A DNA stretch of 64,000 nt from Desulfobacteraceae bacterium (GTDB lineage: Bacteria; Desulfobacterota; Desulfobacteria; Desulfobacterales; Desulfosarcinaceae), in assembly GCA_027068085.1 (NCBI GenBank), contig JAMOUQ010000014.1, positions 1-64,000 of the forward strand. The letters run 5' to 3'. How positions within the stretch are numbered: position 1 is the stretch's first letter; each line of letters starts with the position of its first letter. The notes under the pieces are model-generated. The model made no database searches. It was not told the origin of the DNA and worked only from the letters and a program-made list of their open reading frames with translations. The translations under genes and the position numbers were made by a program. This document shows positions 25,485-34,788 of the stretch, piece after piece.

Positions 25485-28208
25485 CTAATACCTGGTAAGG
25501 GTGCTGTAAACCCTCACCAGCTTGTCGGGCAGGTCCAGCACATCTTCGATCACATAGTGTCCCCGCCGGCCATACAAATCGTCCAGGCGGGGATCGCTGC
25601 CCATGTTGACCGTCACCGCCCGGACGTGGATGCGGCGGGAGCCGGCCTCCTGGACCGCCCTGCGGGTATCGGCGATGGCATAATCGTGCTTGTAGTCCAG
25701 GTCGTTGGGAAAGCCGTCGCCAATGACGATCAGCAGTCTTACCCGCGCCGGTACCCGGGCCAGCAGGGAGGTTGCATGGCGCAGGGCGGCACCCATGCGG
25801 GTGTTGCGCTGGGGAGCCATGGCCGAAATCCCGGCCTTTACGTTGCGGTCCAGGGGCTGGCCGAAATCCTTTATCCGGAAAAAATCGACCGCCAGGGGGC
25901 CGGTGCCTGAAAAACCGGCTATGGCGTAATTGTCGCCGGCCACTTCCAGGGCCTCGCAGAAGACCACCAGGGCCTGCTTTTCCACCTCCAGCACGGAATA
26001 TTGTCCCCTGGCAACGGTATTGGCCGTCGAGCGCGACATGTCCACCAGCAGCAACACCGCCACATCCCGCTGCTGCTTGAGGCGCTTGATGAAGATCCGG
26101 TCCGAGGCCTGGCGCCTCGTACGCCGGTCGACGGCAAACTCGATCAGGGCCCGGTAATCGAGGGCGTCTCCCTCGTACCAGGGCCGCAGCCTGGCCAGGC
26201 CCTCGGGTTTCAGGCGCTCGAAGGCCGCCCGCACCCTGGTCACCAGCCAGCCATGCTCGCGCAGGGTCTGCCTGTAAAAGCCGGCTCCGCCTGCGGCCGG
26301 CAGGTTCCTTTCCTGAACCCTGACGTGGCCGTGCAGGTAATCCTGAAGGGTCGAATCCCATTCCGGGTAATAGAATGCCGGCCCGCCGTTAACCGGACCG
26401 TCCGCCGGAAGCCCGCCCCGGGGATCCGCCATCAACCGCTTCAGGTGCGAAACGGCCGCCAGGACGATCTTTTTCGCACCGTCGCCGGCCTGCCCGGCAT
26501 CTTTTTCCCCCGGCACCAGGGCCGCCAGTTGCTCACCGGAGGGCCTGCCGCCGGTTCTGACCAGCAACTTCTTGATATCCGACCGGTAAACCTTGATTCC
26601 CCTGGTATCCAGAAAATCCTTAACGGCTGCCGCCCGCTGATCGTATTGCGGCCACAGGCCCTCGGCCCCGCGCCAGTCAACCCGCCAGCCGAAAGGCAAC
26701 ACCATGGGCTCGTAGGCCCCGTCCTTCAGCCAGCGGCAGCCCTGCAGCCACTTTTCCACCTTGCGGTAGCTGCGCCAGACCGCCCCGGCGCTGTCTTCCA
26801 CCGTCAGCAGCCCTTTTCCTTCCTCCTCCATGGCCTGTACCGCCAACGGCCTGCAATCTGCCCGGACAGCCCCATCATCCAGCCCCAGGACGAGCTTGCG
26901 GTACAGGGGCCAGAGGGGATGGGCGTGATCCGGCCGGCGGGAAATCGCCTCTGCCCGGCGACGCAGAAAGGGCATGCTCCGGCGCATCAGGCCGGGATAG
27001 CGGATGGCGGCAAGCCGCAGGATACGCAGGTGCTCGAAAAGGGTCATCAGGTCGGCTGCCAGGGCCGGGTGGGCAAAGGCCCGGCAGAAAAGTTCCATTG
27101 CCGGGGTTTCAGAAGAGGAGTTCCGGCAAATTTGCGGTAAAAACCCGATACCGTGCCGGTCGGCGGCCTTTTCCAGGTCGAGTTCGAAGGTGCCGAACTC
27201 GTAATAGCATGCCTCCAGCCGCACCAGGGTCTTGGCCAGGGCCAGGTTGGCCTGATAATCCGGCAGCAGGTCGAGCGGGTCTGCCAGCAGCACCTGCTGC
27301 CTGCCGGACGAGACCAGGTTGTCGCCCCCGGACTCCGGCACGGCCATGGGGCCGACACTCAAGGCCAGGCCGGTCCTGGCCCGCAGGTAATTGTCGAGCC
27401 GGCCCTTTACCGCGGCAAGATCCACGGCCGTCTGGAGGCTCCGGACAACCTGACGGGCGTCAGCCGCCTCCAGCGCAAGAAACCGCCGGCCGGCCGGCCG
27501 GCTGCGTTCCAGGCGGCAGACGGCGCGATCCAGGAAGGCCGCCAGGGCCTGCCTGCCGAGCAGGGCCAGCCCCCGCTCAAGCCCCTGGATGTAATCGTCC
27601 GCCAGTTCCACGTCCAGGTCGACAAGGCGGATCATCTGCCTGATCTGAAAACACCTGGAGGCAGGGCGCATGGCCGCCACGGCCTTGGGCACCTGGTAAA
27701 CCAGGCGCATACTGCGATTGTACGTCAGTTGCTTGCCAAAGACGGCCGCCAGCAGGTCGAAGTAGGCCCCGGCATCGTCCAGCCGGCCATGGTCAACGAG
27801 CCTGGCAGCCAGCCTGAGGGTTTCGGGCAGGGTGTAGCTTCCCTTGCCCAGCATGACATCCACCGCCTGGTTATACTTGCGCAGCAGGCCCTTGTCCCGG
27901 GCGGCAATCACCGGCGCCAGGTACTGGGCGTGGATTTTAGCCAGGGTTGCCCCCGACCTGGCAGCCTTCTTCACCGTAGACAGGAAAAGGGCCACCCAGC
28001 AGGCCGGAACGCAGGTCACCAGCCGGGCCAGGGAGATTGCCAGACTGCGGCCCAGGGAAATCTCGACCGTCAGGCCCCAGAGGGTGTTTTCAACCAGCAG
28101 CAGGACTACGGACCGGTCCGGCTCCACCCGGCCCTTGGCCAGCTCATTGCGGACCAGTTCCCAGGTTTCCGGGTCGGCCAGCTTCAGCTTCTCCAGGGGA
28201 TTTTCCAT
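25485..28208 (-). CDS. NorD/CbbO-type VWA-domain protein
   Basis: 907 residues, long for the family. The first 600 or so residues are mostly helical with no recognised domain. A C-terminal von Willebrand A domain carries the metal-site motif DMSRS (Asp723, Ser725, Ser727), a Thr in NTRMGAAL and the GDGFPND loop, so the MIDAS looks complete. With MoxR-type ATPases such proteins insert or remove cofactors or remodel large enzymes (NorQD for nitric oxide reductase, CbbQO for Rubisco). No nor or cbb structural gene is nearby, so the client is unknown. Preceded 40 nt upstream by the ATPase gene. Confidence 0.83.
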   Translation of the reverse strand: MENPLEKLKLADPETWELVRNELAKGRVEPDRSVVLLLVENTLWGLTVEISLGRSLAISLARLVTCVPACWVALFLSTVKKAARSGATLAKIHAQYLAPVIAARDKGLLRKYNQAVDVMLGKGSYTLPETLRLAARLVDHGRLDDAGAYFDLLAAVFGKQLTYNRSMRLVYQVPKAVAAMRPASRCFQIRQMIRLVDLDVELADDYIQGLERGLALLGRQALAAFLDRAVCRLERSRPAGRRFLALEAADARQVVRSLQTAVDLAAVKGRLDNYLRARTGLALSVGPMAVPESGGDNLVSSGRQQVLLADPLDLLPDYQANLALAKTLVRLEACYYEFGTFELDLEKAADRHGIGFLPQICRNSSSETPAMELFCRAFAHPALAADLMTLFEHLRILRLAAIRYPGLMRRSMPFLRRRAEAISRRPDHAHPLWPLYRKLVLGLDDGAVRADCRPLAVQAMEEEGKGLLTVEDSAGAVWRSYRKVEKWLQGCRWLKDGAYEPMVLPFGWRVDWRGAEGLWPQYDQRAAAVKDFLDTRGIKVYRSDIKKLLVRTGGRPSGEQLAALVPGEKDAGQAGDGAKKIVLAAVSHLKRLMADPRGGLPADGPVNGGPAFYYPEWDSTLQDYLHGHVRVQERNLPAAGGAGFYRQTLREHGWLVTRVRAAFERLKPEGLARLRPWYEGDALDYRALIEFAVDRRTRRQASDRIFIKRLKQQRDVAVLLLVDMSRSTANTVARGQYSVLEVEKQALVVFCEALEVAGDNYAIAGFSGTGPLAVDFFRIKDFGQPLDRNVKAGISAMAPQRNTRMGAALRHATSLLARVPARVRLLIVIGDGFPNDLDYKHDYAIADTRRAVQEAGSRRIHVRAVTVNMGSDPRLDDLYGRRGHYVIEDVLDLPDKLVRVYSTLTRY

Positions 28209-28248
28209 CGTGGTTCACATCCCGGCCCGGCAGTCATCAGGTGGACAG

Positions 28249-29073
28249 CTAGAAAAGATCGTCCACCAGGTCCTCCAGGGTTTCCTGCATCTGTTCGTCG
28301 TCGGTAAGTGGCAGGCAGACGGCGCTGCGGCAGGCCTGGCGGGGATCGACACCGCAGCCGATCAGCTTGGCGGCGTATATCAGAAGCCGGGTGCTGGCCC
28401 CTTCTGCCAGGCCCCGCTGCTGGATGGAGCGGATCTTGCCGGCCAGGTCGACGAGCCGGGCGGCGACAGCCCGCTGGATGCCGCCTTCACGGGCCACTAT
28501 CAATTCTTCCTTGTCAGGCCCGGGATAGTCGAAGTCGATGGCCACGAAACGCTGGCGCGTGCTGGGCTTCAAATCCTTGACCACCGACTGGTAACCCGGG
28601 TTGTAGGAAATGACCATCAGAAAATCGGGATGGGCCGGCAAGACCTCCGGCTTTTTGTCTATGTTCAGGGTGCGGCGGTCGTCTGTAAGAGGATGGATCA
28701 CCACGGTGGTATCCTTGCGGGCCTCGACGATCTCGTCCAGGTAACAGATGGCCCCTATCCGCATGGCCTGGGTCAGGGGGCCGTCACTCCAGACGGTCTG
28801 GTCGTCTTTCAGCAAAAAGCGGCCGATGAGATCACTGGCAAACAGGTCCTCGTGGCAGGCGATGGTTATCAGGGGGCGTCCCAGTTTCCAGGCCATGTAC
28901 TGAACGAACCGGGTTTTGCCACATCCGGTTGGGCCTTTGAGCATCACCGGCAGGCGGGCCTGCCAGGCGGCACCAAACAGTTCCGCCTCGTTGCCCACCG
29001 GCAGGTAGAAAGGTTCCTGGTCGATCCTGAACTCTGCGCTCAGGTCTCCGGTTACAGGTTCGGTCTGCTTCAT
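28249..29073 (-). CDS. NorQ/CbbQ-type MoxR AAA+ ATPase
   Basis: 274 residues. Walker A GPTGCGKT at 47-54, Walker [11 protein letters not shown], sensor 1 around SYNPGYQ and the CbbQ/NorQ C-terminal domain. It forms hexamers that act with a VWA partner; the partner gene follows immediately. The start at 29073 (MKQTEP) is family-like; the frame stays open for another 74 codons upstream but that part looks non-coding. Confidence 0.88.
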   Translation of the reverse strand: MKQTEPVTGDLSAEFRIDQEPFYLPVGNEAELFGAAWQARLPVMLKGPTGCGKTRFVQYMAWKLGRPLITIACHEDLFASDLIGRFLLKDDQTVWSDGPLTQAMRIGAICYLDEIVEARKDTTVVIHPLTDDRRTLNIDKKPEVLPAHPDFLMVISYNPGYQSVVKDLKPSTRQRFVAIDFDYPGPDKEELIVAREGGIQRAVAARLVDLAGKIRSIQQRGLAEGASTRLLIYAAKLIGCGVDPRQACRSAVCLPLTDDEQMQETLEDLVDDLF

Positions 29074-29210
29074 CTTTTCACCCTCGATGGCCCGGCAGAC
29101 GGCCGGCTGTCTGCGTTGCGTATCTCCCGGCCATCTGCATGACGGGTTACCGTCCTTGACCGGCAGGCACGGCGAAAACGGCCGGCGCCTCCGGTTTCCG
29201 AATCCCGCCA

Positions 29211-29238
29211 TTGACATCCATGTTTTTGCCTCTATTAT
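29211..29238 (+). promoter_or_regulatory. Sigma-70-type promoter upstream of the TraB-family gene
   Basis: TTGACA (29211-29216) and TATTAT (29233-29238) with a 16-bp spacer on the plus strand. It is about 200 nt before the traB-like start, leaving a long leader that contains the hairpin at 29312-29331. The opposite side faces the minus-strand ATPase gene. Confidence 0.55.
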
Positions 29239-29311
29239 ACCTGAATCGGGCGTTTTCCGGGCCGGCCGGATCTGCACGGGGCGTCCGGCGGCCAAATCGA
29301 TTCAAGTCAGG

Positions 29312-29331
29312 CGGCCGCAGGGCCGATTTTT
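29312..29331 (+). terminator. Short hairpin with T-run in the TraB leader
   Basis: CGGCC (29312-29316) and GGCCG (29321-29325) pair around GCAG and are followed by five T residues. It could be an attenuator or the end of a short RNA of roughly 90 nt made from the promoter at 29211. Short stem, so moderate to low confidence. The rest of the 29074-29438 gap holds no other signal I can support. Confidence 0.4.
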
Positions 29332-29438
29332 ATTAACCGGGAACTGTTCTATCTTACGAAGTTTCAGGTTTCCGTTATGAAAAACAGCCTGTAAATATTA
29401 ACCCGAATTTGAAACTTTCGACTCAGGTTATAACCGTT

Positions 29439-30605
29439 ATGGAAACCGATGACAACAATATGATCCACCGGCTCGAGTACGGGGACAAAGAGGTCATCCT
29501 CGTGGGAACGGCCCACGTCTCCCGCCAGAGCGTGGACCTGGTCCGCCGGGTCATCGAAGAACAAAGGCCGGACACCGTCTGCGTGGAGCTGTGCCAATCC
29601 CGTTACCAGGCCATGCGCCGCCAGGACAACTGGCAAAACACCGACATCGTCAAGGTGATCCGGGAGAAAAAGACCTACGTCCTGCTCTCCAACCTCATCC
29701 TGGCCGCTTTTCAGCGCCGCATAGCGGCCAAGCTGGATATCAAGCCCGGCCAGGAGATGCTCCAGGCCATCGAATCGGCCGAAGCCGTCGGCGCCGGCAT
29801 CCATCTGGCCGACCGCGATATCCGCACCACCCTTTCCCGCACCCTGCGCAGCCTCAGTCTCTGGCAAAAGACCAAGCTCTTTTTTCAGCTGCTTCTGTCA
29901 ATTTCCGAAGCCGACGACATAGAGGCCGAGCAGATCGAGAAACTCAAACAAGAGGATGTGCTCAACGCCGTGCTTTCCGAGATCGGCCAGGACCTGCCCA
30001 GTGTCAGAAAGACCCTCATCGACGAGCGCGATCTTTACATGACGGAAAAGATAAGATCGGCTCCGGGGCGGAAAATCGTGGCCGTGGTGGGGGCAGGCCA
30101 CCTGCAGGGCATCCTACGGCACTGGCACGAACCGATAGACACGGCGCCGCTTGAGACGATCCCGCCCAAAAACCCCTGGACGGGTGTTGCCAAGTGGATA
30201 ATACCACTTTGCATCCTGGGCCTTTTGGTTTACGGTTTTGCGGCCGGAGGGACAGAAGCCGGCCAGAACATGCTGGTCTGGTGGGTGGCCGCCAACGGAA
30301 TCCTGGCCGGAATCGGCGCCCTGGCGGCCCTGGCCCATCCCCTGACCATCCTGTCTTCGGTCCTGGCGGCCCCGCTTACATCATTGAACCCCATGATCGC
30401 CGCCGGTTGGGTGTCGGGGCTGGTGGAGGCTTTCTCGCGAAAGCCCCAGGTCAGGGATTTCGAAACCCTGCACTACGATATCCAGTCCTTCAGGGGCTTC
30501 TGGAAAAACAAGGTGACCCGCATTCTCCTGGTGGTGGTCTTCACCAACCTGGGAAGCTCACTGGGAACCTTCGTGGCCCTGCCCTTGATGATGCAATCCC
30601 TGTAA
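29439..30605 (+). CDS. TraB/PrgY/GumN-family membrane protein
   Basis: 388 residues. The soluble N-terminal domain carries VILVGTAHVS, the TVCVELCQSRY motif and GAGHLQGI, all conserved in the TraB/PrgY family (EreA/Tiki-like fold with putative metalloprotease residues). The C-terminal third has four hydrophobic helices (from about residue 255). PrgY reduces peptide pheromone signal in Enterococcus; the role in this group is unknown. I start at ATG 29439; a TTG at 29409 is in frame. Confidence 0.85.
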   Translation: METDDNNMIHRLEYGDKEVILVGTAHVSRQSVDLVRRVIEEQRPDTVCVELCQSRYQAMRRQDNWQNTDIVKVIREKKTYVLLSNLILAAFQRRIAAKLDIKPGQEMLQAIESAEAVGAGIHLADRDIRTTLSRTLRSLSLWQKTKLFFQLLLSISEADDIEAEQIEKLKQEDVLNAVLSEIGQDLPSVRKTLIDERDLYMTEKIRSAPGRKIVAVVGAGHLQGILRHWHEPIDTAPLETIPPKNPWTGVAKWIIPLCILGLLVYGFAAGGTEAGQNMLVWWVAANGILAGIGALAALAHPLTILSSVLAAPLTSLNPMIAAGWVSGLVEAFSRKPQVRDFETLHYDIQSFRGFWKNKVTRILLVVVFTNLGSSLGTFVALPLMMQSL

Positions 30606-30646
30606 AACAGACCGCCGCTGAGGGCCGGGACCGGCCGCAGACGGGG

Positions 30647-31447
30647 TTATCCTTCCTCCAGGATTTTGACCACCGTGCGCCGGTAGACCCGCCCGTCGTC
30701 CAGCTTGTGGGTCAGTTTCACGGTCCTGAGCCGCCCGCGGGCAAAAAGCTGGATGCACTCCGGGTACAGCTGCCATTCCTGTTCCAGGCCCTTTTCCTTC
30801 ACCCGGTCGAGGTCATCGCCTTCTTCGATGGCAAAAGCCCTCTGGCCGATGATCGGCCCGCTGTCCTCGCCATAGTCGATGAAATGCACCGTGCAGCCTC
30901 CGACCTTGCACCCGTAACGATAGGTGTCCCCGTAACCGTCGACACCCGGAAAAGAAGGAAGCAGGGCCGGGTGGATGTTCATGATACGCGGGCTGTCCGG
31001 GTCGGTGTTGAAGCGGTCTATGAAGTAGGGCGTCAGATTGCGCATGAAACCGGCCAGCACCAGCAGGTCGATTGCATAGGGTTCGATGTTGTTCAACAAG
31101 GCCGCCTCGGCCACGGCCCGGGTAACAAAAAAAGCTTTCACCTTCTCCGGATCCGTATCGCCGGAAAACAGGCTCTGGCGGGCAAGGCAGTCCTCCAGGT
31201 CGAAATCCTCCGGCGCTTCCAGGCACTGGGGATCCTGGCGATAGCGGCGGATGATCTGGCCGTAATCAACCACGAAAGACGGAATGCCGTGCTTGCGGGC
31301 CCTTTCCAGACCCTTTACCCCGGCCTTGTCCGAGCCGACGAAAACCACCCGGCCATCGATCCTGCCGGCCTCACAGGCGTCTATGATGGCCTGCAGATTG
31401 GTGCCCCCGCCTGAAATCAAGGCCCCGATTCTTATTGTCCGCTCCAT
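30647..31447 (-). CDS. purN: Phosphoribosylglycinamide formyltransferase (PurN-type)
   Basis: 266 residues. The N-terminal GALISGGGTNLQAII loop binds the ribonucleotide, and NIHPALLPSFPG carries the catalytic Asn and His; the later DYGEDSGPIIGQ segment holds the catalytic Asp. It makes formyl-GAR in purine synthesis from 10-formyltetrahydrofolate. The protein is about 50-60 residues longer than usual, with an insertion near residues 65-115 (QDPQCLEAPEDFD and following). Stands alone, divergent from the EAL-HDOD gene. Confidence 0.88.
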   Translation of the reverse strand: MERTIRIGALISGGGTNLQAIIDACEAGRIDGRVVFVGSDKAGVKGLERARKHGIPSFVVDYGQIIRRYRQDPQCLEAPEDFDLEDCLARQSLFSGDTDPEKVKAFFVTRAVAEAALLNNIEPYAIDLLVLAGFMRNLTPYFIDRFNTDPDSPRIMNIHPALLPSFPGVDGYGDTYRYGCKVGGCTVHFIDYGEDSGPIIGQRAFAIEEGDDLDRVKEKGLEQEWQLYPECIQLFARGRLRTVKLTHKLDDGRVYRRTVVKILEEG

Positions 31448-31764
31448 ATGGCCTCCTGTTCATGATTGTTTTGAAAGCACGCGCCTTACGCGCGGTTGTC
31501 TGACAACGATGAAAGCCGCCTCTTTGGATGGCGGTCTGTCACTTACCTGTCTGCTGCGGCTAAAGTCCGCGCCCGGCCAACCGATAGAAACATCAGGCAG
31601 GCGGAGTGCAGCCTGCCTCAGCCGGTTCTGCCCGGTTCCGGCAGGCCTGCTGAGCGGCGCCGGGCATCTTGCCGCAGCACCGGCGGAGAAAAGTCTGGAT
31701 CTTGTGTGCCCGGCACGCTGATGAGAAAAACAAGCCAGCTGCCATCGGAAAGCCGTATTCGCAT
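31448..31764. other. Divergent intergenic region between purN and the EAL-HDOD gene
   Basis: About 315 nt without a credible gene. It contains several hairpins, the best being GGCAGGC (31596-31602) with GCCTGCC (31611-31617), and another GCGG-ACTTTAG-CCGC on the minus strand. It must hold the promoters for both genes, but I cannot place convincing -35/-10 pairs. No known riboswitch is recognised. Confidence 0.4.
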
Positions 31765-32979
31765 ATGGACACATACGTCGCCCGCCAGCCGATATTCAAC
31801 CTGCGCAAAAAGATATTCGCCTACGAGCTGCTCTTCCGCAGCGGCACGGCAAACGCCATGGGCAACATAGACGGCGATGCGGCCACCAAAACCGTCCTGG
31901 CCAACAGCTTCTTTTCCATCGGCCTGGACACCATCCTGGGCGGCAAAAAAGGTTTTGTCAATTTCACCTCGAACCTGTTGATCAGCAAGGTGCCCCTGCT
32001 GCTTCCCCGAAAGACGATCGTGGTGGAGATCCTGGAAAACGTGGAGCCGACCCCCGAGCTGGTGGAAGCCTGCCGCCAGCTGGCCCAAAAGGGTTATACC
32101 CTGGCCCTGGACGACTTCATCTACAACGACATCTGGCGCCCCCTGCTGAAAATAGCCCATATAATCAAATTCGACCTGCGTCAAAGCACCTTCGAACAAA
32201 TAGAAGACTATATCTCCAGGCTCGACAACACCGGCCTGAAGCTGCTGGCCGAAAAAGTCGAAACCCACGCAGAATTCGATTCCGCCCGCCGGATGGGTTT
32301 CGAGTTTTTTCAGGGTTACTTTTTCTGCAGGCCGGAAATCGTGCAGGGCAAGGAAATACCCGGAGCCCAGATCAACCTACTGCAACTGATGGCAAAAATC
32401 AATCAACCGGATTTCGATTTCGACCAGCTGGAAAAGGTCATCGAAAGGGATGTCAGCCTTTCTTACAAACTGCTGCGTTACATAAACTCGGCATTTTTCG
32501 CCAAGGCCCACCGTATAAGCTCCATCAAGCAGGCCCTGGTCTACATGGGACAGGTCGAAATAAGGCGCTTTGTTTCCCTGATCGCCATGAGCAACCTGGC
32601 AACGAACAAGCCCAACGAACTTGTACGGGCCTCCTGCATCCGGGCCAAATTCTGCGAACTGATGCCCGGCAGTAAGGCCGACCCGGTCACCCGGGCCGAG
32701 CTTTTCACCCTCGGGATATTTTCCCTCATCGACGCCATAATGGATCAGCCCATGGCCGCCATAATGGAAGCCCTCCCGCTGGCAGACTCCATCAAGTCAG
32801 CCCTGGTGGACAACACCGGCCCCCTCTATCCGTATCTGATGCTGGCCGAAGCATACGAACGCGGCAAATGGAAACTGGTCGGCCCGCTTGCCGCAGCCCT
32901 GAAACTCGAGCATGTCAGCCTTCCCGGCCTCTACCTGGATGCCTGCAAGTGGGCCGATTCCCTGACCGGAACGGCCTGA
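31765..32979 (+). CDS. EAL-HDOD (YuxH-type) signalling protein
   Basis: 404 residues. The N-terminal EAL-like domain has YELLFR in place of EAL, NFTSNLL, DDF in LALDDF, and QGYFF; several but not all catalytic residues remain, so cyclic-di-GMP hydrolysis is doubtful. The C-terminal HDOD domain (about 195-390) follows with LLRYINSAFF and SIKQALVYMG. Proteins of this layout are c-di-GMP-linked regulators. The start is taken at ATG 31765 (MDTYVARQPI), the usual beginning of the family. Confidence 0.88.
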   Translation: MDTYVARQPIFNLRKKIFAYELLFRSGTANAMGNIDGDAATKTVLANSFFSIGLDTILGGKKGFVNFTSNLLISKVPLLLPRKTIVVEILENVEPTPELVEACRQLAQKGYTLALDDFIYNDIWRPLLKIAHIIKFDLRQSTFEQIEDYISRLDNTGLKLLAEKVETHAEFDSARRMGFEFFQGYFFCRPEIVQGKEIPGAQINLLQLMAKINQPDFDFDQLEKVIERDVSLSYKLLRYINSAFFAKAHRISSIKQALVYMGQVEIRRFVSLIAMSNLATNKPNELVRASCIRAKFCELMPGSKADPVTRAELFTLGIFSLIDAIMDQPMAAIMEALPLADSIKSALVDNTGPLYPYLMLAEAYERGKWKLVGPLAAALKLEHVSLPGLYLDACKWADSLTGTA

Positions 32980-33189
32980 TGCCTTTTCCGGGCTCCTGTC
33001 CGATATGACATGCAAAGCAGCAATCCCGCACCGCAATACCGGTGACTTTGCGAAAAGTTCAAAAAAATTCGGTCAAAAGCCGGACACCGGGGCGCCGTGA
33101 GCGGCGGTCTGCAAAGCGCACCCGGGGCGCCGCTTACCGCCCCGGGGCCGAATACGGCATATATCTGTCCGGTTGCAAAGTCATCGATG

Positions 33190-33218
33190 TTGACATGGGC
33201 TGCCGGCAATATTATTTT
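33190..33218 (+). promoter_or_regulatory. Sigma-70-type promoter for trxA
   Basis: TTGACA (33190-33195) and TATTTT (33213-33218) with a 17-bp spacer, about 50 bp before the trxA start. The rest of the 32980-33270 gap is GC-rich with a strong inverted-repeat tendency (around GGGGCGCC and GGCGCCGC, 33090-33145), possibly a terminator for the EAL-HDOD gene. Confidence 0.6.
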
Positions 33219-33270
33219 GGTTTCAGCGTTCCGGTTTTTACAACCAATCCAAAGAGAGAAAGGATTTATC

Positions 33271-33597
33271 ATGGCAGCAGGGATCCTCGAGATCAATGAC
33301 GATAGTTTTGAAGACGAAATTCTGCAATCCGACAAACCGGTGGTGGTGGATTTCTGGGCCCCCTGGTGCGGGCCGTGCAAGGCGATCGGACCTCTGGTGG
33401 AAGATCTGGCCTTTACTTATGGTGACAGGATCAAATTCGCCAAATGCAATGTGGACGACAATCCCCTCTCACCGGGCAGATACGGCATAAAGGCCATACC
33501 GACCCTGATTTTTTTCAAAAACGGCAGGGTGGTAGATCAGATAACCGGCATGGTTGCAAAATCACGCCTGGAAGAATCGCTTCAGAACCTGCTCTAG
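33271..33597 (+). CDS. trxA: Thioredoxin
   Basis: 108 residues, standard thioredoxin length. Active site WCGPC at 32-36, the cis-proline segment KAIPTLIFF and the DFWAPWCGPCK core. It reduces cytoplasmic disulfides and serves reductases. AGAGAGAAAGG lies upstream of ATG 33271; the frame runs much further upstream without a start signal. Confidence 0.95.
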   Translation: MAAGILEINDDSFEDEILQSDKPVVVDFWAPWCGPCKAIGPLVEDLAFTYGDRIKFAKCNVDDNPLSPGRYGIKAIPTLIFFKNGRVVDQITGMVAKSRLEESLQNLL

Positions 33598-33724
33598 CAC
33601 CAGGGGCAGGCAGGATATCTTAATGCGAACCGACACGACGGCGGTTTCCGCATGGAAGCTGCCGTCGTGTTTGTTGCATCGACAGGCGATAACGATTCCC
33701 CGACAAATCTGGCTGGATTTACTC

Positions 33725-34456
33725 ATGCTCTTCAGATTCGACAAATGCTCCGGACTGGCCTTGGTCATGGCGGCCTTCGTCCTGCTGGCCGGCGGTTGCT
33801 CATGGTTCAGCAGGCCCTTTGAAGAAAAACCGGCCGAACAGCTGATAAAAGAAGGTCTGGAAGCGTTCGATGACGGGCAATACAAAACGGCAATCAAGCA
33901 CCTGGAACAGCTGAAGGACTGGTATCCCTTCAGCAAATATGCCATCCTGGCCCAGCTGAAAATCGCCGACGCCTATTACCGGCTCGAACAATACCCCGAT
34001 GCCATTTATGCTTATCAGGAATTCGAGCAGCTTCACCCGCGCAATGAAGCCGTTCCTTACGTCATCTATCAGATAGGCCGCTGTTACTTCGACCAGATCG
34101 GCACGGTGGACCGCGACCAGAGAAGCGCCCGCCAGGCCCTGGATGTGTTTCAGCGTCTGATAAGGCAGCACCCTGAAAGCAGCTACGCCAGGAGGGCCGG
34201 GCTGCATGTGACGGCCTGCCAGCGCAGCCTGGCGGGACACGATTTGTACGTGGCCCTTTTTTACTACAAGAGCAAACACTACAAAGCCGCCCTGGAACGC
34301 CTGAAAAAGGTGGTGACCCGTTATCCGGACACAGGGGTTCATTTCAGGGCTCTCCGTTACTGGGCCAAATACGCAGCCATGGTCAAACGGGACAGCATGC
34401 CGGTCAGCGATAAAAACAGGGCCCGGGATTCAAAAAAACCTTTACAAAGCCAATAA
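33725..34456 (+). CDS. bamD: Outer membrane assembly lipoprotein BamD
   Basis: 243 residues. Lipoprotein signal with LLAGGC (Cys about 25), then five TPR-like repeats typical of BamD/YfiO, starting with PAEQLIKEGLEAFDDGQYKTAIKHLEQL and including YYRLEQYPDAIYAYQEFEQLHP. It is the essential lipoprotein partner of BamA in inserting outer-membrane beta-barrels. The start is ATG 33725, just before the signal peptide. Confidence 0.92.
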   Translation: MLFRFDKCSGLALVMAAFVLLAGGCSWFSRPFEEKPAEQLIKEGLEAFDDGQYKTAIKHLEQLKDWYPFSKYAILAQLKIADAYYRLEQYPDAIYAYQEFEQLHPRNEAVPYVIYQIGRCYFDQIGTVDRDQRSARQALDVFQRLIRQHPESSYARRAGLHVTACQRSLAGHDLYVALFYYKSKHYKAALERLKKVVTRYPDTGVHFRALRYWAKYAAMVKRDSMPVSDKNRARDSKKPLQSQ

Positions 34457-34519
34457 GCTCGGTTAGATGTATTTGTTTTGTGATATTTGATCTTGAGACC
34501 TGTTTCAGGAGTTTTGAAT

Positions 34520-34711
34520 ATGGCCAGAAAATGCGCAATATGCGGTAAGAAACCCTTGGTGGGAAATCATGTCAGCCATGCCCATAATGTAAACAAACGC
34601 CGTTTCAACCCCAACCTGCAGAATGTGAGAACGGTATACAACGGCCGCGTGCAGAAAATGGTGGTTTGTACCAACTGCATCAAATCCGGCAAGGTTGTAA
34701 AGGCCCCCTAA
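34520..34711 (+). CDS. rpmB: 50S ribosomal protein L28
   Basis: 63 residues, full length. [21 protein letters not shown] is diagnostic; the C-x2-C pairs (CAIC and CTNC) identify the zinc-binding C+ form. AGGAG lies upstream of the ATG. It stands alone after bamD, with the rel gene convergent. Confidence 0.96.
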   Translation: MARKCAICGKKPLVGNHVSHAHNVNKRRFNPNLQNVRTVYNGRVQKMVVCTNCIKSGKVVKAP

Positions 34712-34788
34712 CCCTTCCGGGGCCTCGATCCGGTTTCTTTCCGGCAGGCGCGGAGTTGTGTGCCAGCCCCGGCAGGAATCATTTCATA

